Source of the DNA: Paracamarosporium sp. OC-R06-R3
Taxonomy: Eukaryota > Ascomycota > Dothideomycetes > Pleosporales > Didymosphaeriaceae
NCBI GenBank assembly: GCA_019828545.1
Contig: JACVRA010000160.1
Location: forward strand, 125,163-189,162
Direction: 5' to 3'
Length of the DNA: 64,000 nucleotides
The notes under the pieces are model-generated. The model ran no database searches. It was not told where the DNA came from and worked only from the letters and a program-made list of their open reading frames with translations. How positions within the stretch are numbered: the first letter of the stretch is position 1; the number at the start of each line of letters is the position of its first letter. The position numbers and the translations under genes are program-made. Shown here one piece after another: positions 56,342 through 64,000 of the stretch.

Positions 56342-58473
56342 TGTTGAGCTACGGGGGCCTCAGATGGGCGACGGATGCGGAGTGCTCGGTATGGTGTTGG
56401 CGATGCAGTCGCTCCTTACGTGCAGTCGCGTGGTGATTGCCTCGTGGGGCGCTGGTTCGATCGCGAGCTCGGCCGGTGAGATGGAACCTGGCGACGAACT
56501 GGACCGGGCGCTGCGCGAGAGTGGGCGACGGTCGCGGAGAGCGCTGAGGGTGTGCAGGACGCGGGTGAAGGTGTAAGGAGCTCGGGATCGCTGTCGTCGA
56601 TGAGGCTGGGCTAGCTCGCTAAAGCGGAAATGAGTGTTCACTTTAAGGTTGTCATCAGCGGTCCCCCACACCAACAAGCTGCTTTGGACGCAGCGGCAAT
56701 GTGCGGTTCTGGGGAAAGCGCAACGAGGCGGCGACACGGCACAATCAAACGTCGATGGACGTTGGGGCGAATCGGCCGTCTGCTGGCAGCTGAGAGGGTG
56801 TGCCACACCCGTGTGGCAGGGGGCTCCGCACTCTTTATGGCAGAGGGTACCCTTGGGCTTGCTCCTAGCACCGCTGCGTCTAGCGACTCGGCCGCTGGCC
56901 AGGCCTCTGGACATGGACATGGGCGCTCGTCTGCTGCTCCAGGCCCAGTTGGAGGCTCACTGGGCTGCTCTGGGCTGCTCGTCGCCCGCCATGACCGTGG
57001 TCAGCAGAGGTTGCTTGTTCCTGTAGACAGGACCCTTGGGCGGGACGTTGCAAGCTCTGTGCCCTGCATTCTGATGCATAAGGAGCCGATTCCACCAAGA
57101 CAAGGCCTCGAGACCATCTCCAAGTCTGTGGCCGTTTTGTGCGGCCCTGGGCCTATCCCGTATCACGGCGGTTAGCAATGGAGCCATTCCATCATCCAGC
57201 CTATCACCGCCTCGGCCAGCCGTAAGCGCACATTGCCCGCCCACTTCAACCGCCACATCCCGGCTCCCGCGTCGATTCTCCCGCGTGCCCGTCTGTAGCT
57301 CGACCTCGCAACCTCTCTGCCTTTCGCGACCGCATTCCTCGCCGCGACATGACCTGTAGATGGAGTCCGGCCCTCTGGAACGCTGTGCGCGGCACGTCAA
57401 GTCGATGTGGGCATGTGACAGCTGCCGACCCCACTGATTCGTCTGTTTGAAGCCTTGTGGCGAGCGAGGAGCGGTCCGTCGTACGTCGAGTCATATGGCA
57501 AAGTGCCGATCCCTACCCTTCCATGCATACGAGATCACGAGCCCGAAGTGGGTATGATACGATCGAGCGTCCAGGAAATGGTACATGGGGAAAGCTCCAA
57601 GTGGTATGATGTGATGTAGTGTTTAGTAATGGCTCACAGGAATGGCTGGGACCATCTTGGGGACCTCAACAGTGCGCGAATTCAGCGACTCCTCACTATG
57701 TACACTACTTTCCACTACTTTCTGAATGCTGTTCAAGAATGGCAGTGCTTGGGGTCAGTGGCAGCATCCATCGTGTCTTTAAGACGACTGCCCCCGTAGT
57801 TCCACTTGTTTTCATCGGTTCGTTGTTTAAGAAGGAGCTTTGCGATGTAGTAATAGAGACTCAGACAAAAGACCACGCGCGAGTTCTGCAAACGTGAGTA
57901 GGTTGAGAATGATGTAAAACATGTGGCGTAGGAGCGCGGTGGACAGAAATGGTGGTTTCATAAAAGCTACATGATGATGGCGAGATATCATATGAGAAAC
58001 CTGCGACACCATAGATCCAGATCGACATTAATGGCGATTGTACAGCCAGTTGCTCCTCCTCTCAACTCTCGCCGTCTTGTATGCACGCGTATCAACGATG
58101 GTTTTCATTGGAGGCCGCATGGCATGCGAGCATTGTGAGCAGCAATGGTCATTGAGATCCCACTGGACTCATCGAAGGCTATTCCAGGACATACACAACC
58201 ATCAGCAAAAGCCCAAGGAGTCTGCAACGGCGTCTTCACCTCCAACTCCACGAATCGAAGTTGCGGTTGCACAGATGATTATCGCACTAGCCGGATGTGC
58301 CCTAGGCAACGACAAGGATAGTAGCTCTGTTTACGTCCAAACCGTGCCCAAACATGCGACCCGCAAGCACGCCGACCATCACCGCCGCCGTCTCCACGCC
58401 CGACACGTTGACATAGATAGCATGCTTTGTTGATATTTCTTATCGCTCGAGAACTGGCTTGGATGCAGCGACA
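56342..58473. other. Intergenic region with an unresolved possible gene
   Basis: 2.1 kb. The GC-rich part 56630-57500 has long frames on both strands that overlap and carry no domain. At 57885-57733 (-) there is a possible last exon, listed separately. Confidence 0.45.
57733..57885 (-). other. Candidate terminal exon of an unresolved membrane-protein gene
   Basis: After a plausible acceptor (CTACTCACGTTTGCAG) an open frame of 50 codons reads NSRVVFCLSLYYYIAKLLLK, then QRTDENKWNYGGSRLKDTMD and a stop. A hydrophobic helix followed by a charged tail is typical of the end of a fungal membrane protein. The upstream part (to about 58430) has short hydrophobic frames, but I could not assemble a consistent model, so it may be decayed or need transcripts to resolve. 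Confidence 0.35.
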
Positions 58474-61400
58474 ATGGACACCTCGACCGAGAATCAGGTA
58501 CGTACGCCGTCGACTCGCCGTTCCGCCGTCACTCACACATGCGCTGCAGTCTTTCGCAAAGCCCTCGGGCCTGAAGCCCCCTTCGAGAATCCCCGCGCAG
58601 TTCAAAGAAGATCCCACATCGCCCACGAGTATATCCTCGGCATCGGTACGCGCAAGCGGCCTCAGCGAGTTGACTGATGCCGCGCAAAACGCCCGCGGCG
58701 CTATGGGTCTTTCGCTACATGGCAGCATCAAGCACAAACCGACTGGCCGTAAGCTTGCATCAAGGTGCCTGTGGTCAGAATCTAACATTTGCAGTTCCTG
58801 AGCCCGAAGCAAAACAACGGAAGACACTCGCAGAACGCGCTGGCGAAACATTGAACTCCAAAATTGCAGCACCGCAAACTTCGCGTCCCACCAATAACGC
58901 AGTCAAAACCGCCGTCAGCAATGGCAACCGCGGCTTCTCCAATTCGCTTTCACGATCCACTTCGACGAGAGCGCCGAAGCACAAGACCATAAACCCGAGC
59001 AGCAGCGTTGGTCATGGTCCGAGAGCAACGAGCGCGAGCTCTGGGAGACCGAAGTCGGCTTACGGTGGCCACAACCGTAGCAAGTCGCAATACCAACGGC
59101 CTGCGACTTCAATGGCGCAGCGCGAGGTCGATCAGAAACCTGAACCCCAAGGTGGGCACCCTTTTTCAATTTCTACAAACCCCAAAGTGAACCGGGGTAT
59201 GCTCCATGTGCAGAAATCCTCATCCCGAGGTCCTGCAAACCGCATGTGTTCCCTTGATGTACCTTCAACGCCACCTCCACCATCCACTCAGCGGTCCATT
59301 TCATCTCCTCCGTCTCTACATCCACACGGTTCAACGTCAGACGATCCTGCCGATACCGACTTTGATGAGTTCTTGAAAGGCTTTGGAGCGCTCACATTGG
59401 GAGCTCCGCGTAATCAAGCTCGTGAAAGTCGCACAGGACGTGGAACGAAAGCTGGCAAGAACCTGGATCTTTCTTATACGTCTCATATCCCCCGGCAAAT
59501 GCCTAATCGGCCAATGCCGCCTCCTCCTATACCGGTGGGCAGGTCTCCGAGAAGGCCACGCACTCCAATGACACCTTACTTGAATAGGTTCACTAACGAC
59601 CGTGTTCCAGTCTTTGATGACACTCGCGTTTCAACACTAGAAGCCCAGTTTGCAGCATGGAAGGAACAAATGGAGATCGACATGGATAAGCAATCCAAGG
59701 TCCAAGAAAGCATCAAATTATATGAAACAAAAAGTAAGTGCAAAACCGACAACATACAAGCGTAGCTCAATGAATGCCTGGGCCAACCTCGGAATTTTCA
59801 TTGACCAAGTTGTCTTAGATGCTGCGTTGGAAGATAGCTGCACAGAATACAAACGGCTGCTGGAAGAGTATAAGACTAATTTGGCCGATGTCAAAAGTCT
59901 CAATTCAACAATCACCCTGGAGCTCGAGAATGTCAAGCGGAGCCATTCTTACGAGGTTGATGACCTCCGACGGAAGTACCAAAACGATATGCAGGATCTC
60001 TGCGATCGACACAAGCGAGAGCTTGAGCGATCACGCGACGAAAACAAAGACATCGCCAATAGAGTGGAGAGAGAGCTCAAGGCCGAGATTGACAAACTTC
60101 TTAAATCGCACAAAGAGGAGTTGGAGATGTTGGAGAGGAAGCTAAAGGCAGAGCTAGAAGAAGAGCAGGGCAAACGACAACGAGAAAGGCAAGACGTGCA
60201 GAAAGAATTCGACTCGGAGCTGAGGACCGCGCGACTGGAAGCCGATACAAAGGAGCGTGAGAACCAACTGCTTCAGGGCGAATTAACTAACGTCAAATCT
60301 GAGTTGGACCGAGAGAGGACGTTGAAGAATGCGTTGCAAGGGCAACTTACAGACGCAACCACTAGCAACCTCACGCTTGAAGCGTCCAACAAGGCGATGA
60401 AGGAGAAGATTAATTTCCTCGAATCAGATAGTCAGGCACAGTCATCAGCGTTCAACGATCTACATCGCCGAATGCAAGAGGCCTTCGCTGCCGCCGAGGC
60501 AGCCCAAGAGAAACTCCGTCAGGAGGAGACGCTGCGCCGCAAGCTACACAACCAAGTTCAAGAGCTTAAAGGTAATATCAGAGTGATGTGCCGTGTACGC
60601 CCCACCCACAAATCCGAGATCGATCCTGCAAAGATCGGCTTCCCAGACGCAGACACAGACAGCAAAGAAGTCGCTGTGCAAGGTCCGGAAAAGACCAGCG
60701 CAATGGGTACAAACATCACCCAGACGTATTCCTACGCCTTTGACCGCGTTTTCAGCCCCACGTCACAAAACGCAGAAGTTTTCGAAGAGATCAGCCAGCT
60801 GGTACAAAGCGCACTGGACGGCTACAATGTCTGCATTTTCTGTTACGGCCAAACCGGCTCAGGAAAGACATACACCATGTCCTCTGCTGATGGTATGATA
60901 CCCCGTGCCACAGCGCAGATATACGCCGAAGCCACACGCCTACAAGAAAAGGGCTGGCAATACAAGATGGAGGGATCCTTTGTTGAAGTATATAACGAAA
61001 CATACAACGATCTGCTCGGTCGTTCAGAAGATCTTGATAAAAAGAAGATTGAAGTGCGCCACGATGTCGCGAAGAAGCAGACTACGCTGGAAAACGCAGT
61101 ATCCGTCACGCTGGACGGACCGGACCGGGTCGAAGAAATCCTGCAAAGGGCCGACAAAAACAGGACAGTGGCGGCAACGAAGGCGAATATGCGTTCGTCG
61201 CGGTCTCATTCAGTGTTTATACTGAAGCTTGTTGGTGAGAACAGCGTCACAGGTGAGAGAAGCGAGGGCACGCTTAATCTTGTCGATCTTGCTGGATCGG
61301 AGCGCCTCGATCACAGCAAGGCGGAAGGCGCGCGCCTGAAGGAGACGCAGAACATCAACAAGAGTCTTAGCTGCCTTGGTGACGTGATCAACGCTCTGGG

Positions 61401-61671
61401 TTCTTCGAAAGAGGGCTCACACATCCCGTACAGGAATTCGAGGGTAAGTCGTCCTTGGCATAGCCGTGCAGTGTCAAATACTAACGAGACGTTACAGCTC
61501 ACGTACCTGCTACAATACTCGCTCGGCGGCAACTCAAAGACGCTCATGTTCGTTATGGTCTCCCCCTTGCAAGCCCATCTCCAGGAAACCATCACCTCGC
61601 TCAAGTTCGCGACAAAGGTGCACAACACGCATATCGGCACCGCAAAGAAGCAGACGAAGGCGAGCGGGTAG
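58474..61671 (+). CDS. klpA: Kinesin-14 (C-terminal motor; KlpA/Kar3 type)
   Basis: Minus-end-directed microtubule motor acting in the spindle. Five exons: 58474-58497 (8 codons), 58550-58748, 58795-59733, 59810-61443 and 61498-61671, giving 989 residues. All introns are GT-AG in phase. The first 370 residues are a Ser/Pro/Arg-rich tail, a likely microtubule-binding region. A long coiled coil spans about 390-635. The neck and motor follow from ELKGNIRVMCRVRP (about 640): P-loop GQTGSGKTYT (about 734-742), switch I RSSRSHSVF, switch II LVDLAGSERLDHS, and the end PYRNSRLTYLLQYSLGGNSK restored by the last splice. A C-terminal motor with this neck identifies kinesin-14. Confidence 0.96.
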
Positions 61672-62084
61672 GGTAAAAACTGCAACTGCCCGCGCTTTGT
61701 GTACTTGGATCTGGCGTTTCCGTGGTCGGTTGGCCCTGCTATTTTGCTTCGTTCGTCGCGGCGACTGTATGAAGTGTTCATGTCGCCTTGCGCATATGTT
61801 GGCTAGGAGAGATTTGGGGCAGTTACGGAAAGGAGGGATTGATGTGTTGGATGGGCGAGGCCTTTGTAACTACTTGCTTGGTCGGAGTTTTTGAGCGTTT
61901 TGGCGTGCAGGGGCGCTGTCCGGTGCGGTGCGGTGCTGTTATGTGCTGTAATGAATGACTACCATTTTGATTGAATTATGCTTCCTCTTCCACCACCTCC
62001 GCCTCCTCCTCCACCTCCTCCACTACTACCGCCTCCGCCTCCGCCCCCACCGCTGCCACTGCCACTGCCACTGGTAGCAAGTGG

Positions 62085-62995
62085 TGTGCCTAAACAGCTG
62101 CTAACTGAAGTAGCTATTTCCTTCTTCTCTACCACCGCCGCCGCCGCCGCCGCCACCACTTGCTTTTTGATAATGATGGTTTTCGTGCCTGAGAGAGATT
62201 GGTGATTTAAGTGGGTGCGATGTGGGAGTGTGTGGAGGAAGAGGTTAAGATGGGAACGAGAGTTTACTTGTTAACGAGGGGTGGCGGAGGCGGAGGCGGA
62301 GGCGGACGTGATAATTACTCTAGCTGGCGGGTGTTTAGGCGCATTGCTAAAGGTGGTGGTGGGGGAGGAGGAGGAGGAGGAGGAGGAGGAGGAGGAGGAG
62401 GTAGTGCTGGTGATAGTAGCGGTGGCGGTGGCGGTGGCGGCGGACACGAGCGCGAACGGGCTGGGATGGGCGCGGAAGGGTCTGCAAGGGAGGGGAAAAG
62501 AGGTAGTGGTGGAAGAGTAGTGCGTAATGGTTTCCACGGCGGTGGAGGTGATGGTAGAGGTAGTGCTAGTAATAAGAACGGCGACGGCCTGGGGAGGACG
62601 GAGGAGGAAGTAGTACTATTAATAATAGCGGCGGCGGTGTGGGAGATAATAGGGCGGTAGTAAGTAGTAGTAAAAGAGGAGGAGAAGGAGGGAGATGTAG
62701 TAGTAGAGGTAGTACTAGTAATAGTAGCAGAGGCGGCTGCGCGAGGGTGGGAGGAGAAAGTAGTACTAGCAATAATAACAGCAGAGGTGCTAGCGACAGC
62801 TGGGCAGTAGTGGGTGGTGATAGAGGAGAAGGAAGAGGTAGTAGTAGGGGTAGTAGTAGGGGTAGTGCTCAGTGCTGGCGATAAAAAAGGCGGCGGCGGT
62901 GGTGGTGGGCAGGGAGCGGGCAGGGAGCAGGCTGAGAAGGTGGTAATGAATACTTTGGCCGGTAATTGTTTGGGCATATTGCTAACTGATGGATG
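62085..62995. repeat. Three-copy dispersed core repeat in mixed orientation (about 45 bp)
   Basis: The core reads roughly AGCAATATGCCTAAACA then GCTAAAGTA and a TTATYAC-like end. One copy is on + at about 62085-62130. Two are on - at about 62355-62305 and 62985-62935. In translation they all give a PK(Q/H)-containing peptide. Copies are clearly related but diverged. Confidence 0.7.
62340..62990 (+). repeat. Diverged tandem array, unit about 150-160 bp, about four units
   Basis: A GTAGTGCTNG/GTAGTACTAG motif recurs at about 62401, 62560, 62709 and 62862. Each copy is followed by a GGCGGC/GGCGAC-rich part and an AGTAGTAC-rich part. The 62554-62665 and 62703-62815 units align best. G-rich on the + strand. 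Confidence 0.65.
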
Positions 62996-63665
62996 GTGGT
63001 GGTGGACGAGAAGGGCGAAGGGGAGGAGGCGTCTGCGGCTGCGGCCATATCGTTGCATGGAAATTGTGCAGTCATTTCAGAGCTCTCACGTATACATTAG
63101 ATTTGAATATCTGGCAAAGATACAATGACGGTGACAGAGGGTGCATACGTGCCAGTGGATGGACGCGGTAAGTCGCCCACCTGACAAACGTAACAAAAAA
63201 TTATTATTCTATATCAGAACCAAAAATCCACATATCCACAGTCATAATCAACATCACTATCTAAGTATGTAAGATGGTGCATTGAATTAACCATCGAGCA
63301 ACTTGCTAGTGCGACATGCATGGGATCGCTGCACTAGCCAATCGTGCGCTTAGAGGAAGTAGATAGCGATAACTTTCTTCACGACCGATCACTGTATCAT
63401 ACGAAGTACAAACTACCACAAAATTAGTATAATACTGCCTCGGATCCAACTGCATGGCTGACGGTAGCAAATAGTTCGAGGCAGGAGTGACAGCGAATGC
63501 AGGTCCGTATCTGCAATATTCACTCTTTATTTATTGGTGAGTTGTCAGAAGCTATCAGTTGCCTTATCCTGAAACCTGCGCTTTTAATTGGCATGTTTTT
63601 AATTGGGATGGATGGACATGTCCGACAGGCGTGACAGCGTTGCAGGCTGACACCAACATGAGGGG

Positions 63666-63674
63666 TATTTAAAT
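63666..63674 (+). promoter_or_regulatory. TATA-like element of the right-edge gene
   Basis: TATTTAAAT lies about 110 nt before the ATG at 63778 and is followed by a pyrimidine-rich stretch, consistent with a fungal core promoter. It is not a perfect TATA box. Confidence 0.35.
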
Positions 63675-63777
63675 CAATCTCTCCTCCAGCCACACTCTCA
63701 TATGAAACTCCTCAGAATCACATTGTTTAAGATACGCTTTCATCCCACGTATACAAAAAATAACACCATTCACCAAC

Positions 63778-64000
63778 ATGACCAACAACACCGAATCTAC
63801 TGCCACATCCGGTGCCCAGTTCGATAATCAGATTAGTACCGATAGGGAGACCGGTACGCATCAACATGCAACTACAAGTAATGCAGGCACTGCTATAGTG
63901 CCACCGCCGCCAACATTTCGTTCTGTGCGAGCCATCACCAATACCAACGGTCAGTCATCTTTGCTTCGATACACTTCGATAATATTTAATTATTCTATTA
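63778..64000 (+). CDS. 5' part of an unidentified gene, cut by the window end
   Basis: The ATG at 63778 follows an A-rich leader with a good context (CACCAACATG). It opens a frame MTNNTESTATSGAQFDNQIS that continues Thr/Asn/Ser-rich, with a VPPPPTFRSVRAITN segment, and stays open to the window edge. A possible donor (GGTCAGTC) lies near 63950, after which the sequence turns AT-rich. No domain is visible yet, so no function can be proposed. Confidence 0.55.
   Translation, partial: MTNNTESTATSGAQFDNQISTDRETGTHQHATTSNAGTAIVPPPPTFRSVRAITNTNGQSSLLRYTSIIFNYSI

Larger units (their letters stand above)
61672..63777. other. Intergenic region dominated by a diverged G-rich repeat
   Basis: Contains a proline-codon-like CCN tract on + (61978-62160) and a larger GGN/GTAGT-rich array (62280-62990). 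Every long frame here is low-complexity translation of the repeat. The last 700 bases are ordinary AT-rich promoter sequence. Confidence 0.7.

Noticed and set aside
56360..57400. Long overlapping frames on both strands (up to 186 codons)
   Set aside because: GC-rich sequence gives long frames by chance. Different frames are open simultaneously and none shows a domain or plausible splice signals.
62211..63058. Large Gly-rich (+) or Pro/Thr/Ser-rich (-) proteins
   Set aside because: They are translations of triplet repeats. Frames in both strands are open for the same reason. Treated as repeat rather than gene.

Overview
The window is nuclear DNA of a filamentous ascomycete (Pezizomycotina). 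Genes carry short GT-AG introns of about 45-60 nt, often with a CTAAC/CTAAT-like branch site just before the acceptor. The gene set is typically fungal: Cdc42, a kinesin-14, a mitochondrial large-subunit ribosomal protein, a LAM-type sterol-transfer protein, an arginine-pathway carbamoyl-phosphate synthase with its arginine-attenuator leader peptide, a secreted GH3 beta-glucosidase, a NACHT-type NLR and Zn(II)2Cys6 clusters. A dothideomycete is my guess, but the class cannot be fixed from sequence alone. All gene models were spliced by eye so that donor, acceptor and reading phase agree.

Layout, left to right. 0.7-3.7 kb: mL46 (MRPL17-like) and an MDR oxidoreductase, both +. 4.0-8.9 kb: an NLR-type STAND NTPase and a secreted M43 metalloprotease, both -. 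9.0-11.3 kb: gene-poor. 11.3-15.6 kb: a TMEM184/DUF300 membrane protein and an Acinus-like SAP protein, both +. 15.9-16.6 kb: a dense microsatellite patch lying between convergent genes. 16.6-20.7 kb: a GRAM-VASt (LAM) protein on -, divergent from an MIT/coiled-coil protein (21.3-23.3 kb, +). 23.9-25.8 kb: mitochondrial arginine-specific CPS small subunit with a spliced upstream ORF. 26.4-29.0 kb: GH3 beta-glucosidase. 29.9-31.4 kb: a four-exon protein ending in two tandem zinc clusters. 33.0-33.8 kb: Cdc42. 34.5-44.6 kb: a disordered coiled-coil protein, a Ser/Thr kinase and two fungal proteins of unknown function. 45.6-48.6 kb: a DUF1295 membrane enzyme and a small multi-span membrane protein. 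48.6-52.1 kb: gene-poor. 52.1-56.3 kb: a LOA1/PlsC-type acyltransferase and a Psr1-like HAD phosphatase. 58.5-61.7 kb: kinesin-14. 62.0-63.1 kb: a diverged G-rich tandem repeat. 63.8 kb to the end: the 5' end of an unidentified gene.

There is no biosynthetic cluster or obvious transposon, and the genes read as independent housekeeping and accessory units. The best observation is at 25.47-25.76 kb. The CPS leader encodes a clear arginine attenuator peptide, but its 23 codons are split over three exons, the middle one only 13 nt long. The peptide can be seen only after splicing. Arginine control through this uORF could therefore also be adjusted by alternative splicing. Other points to check are the ~150-bp satellite-like array with an inverted ~45-bp core, the double zinc-cluster protein, an acyltransferase lacking the usual catalytic His, and a 12-bp repeat that fills most of one intron.
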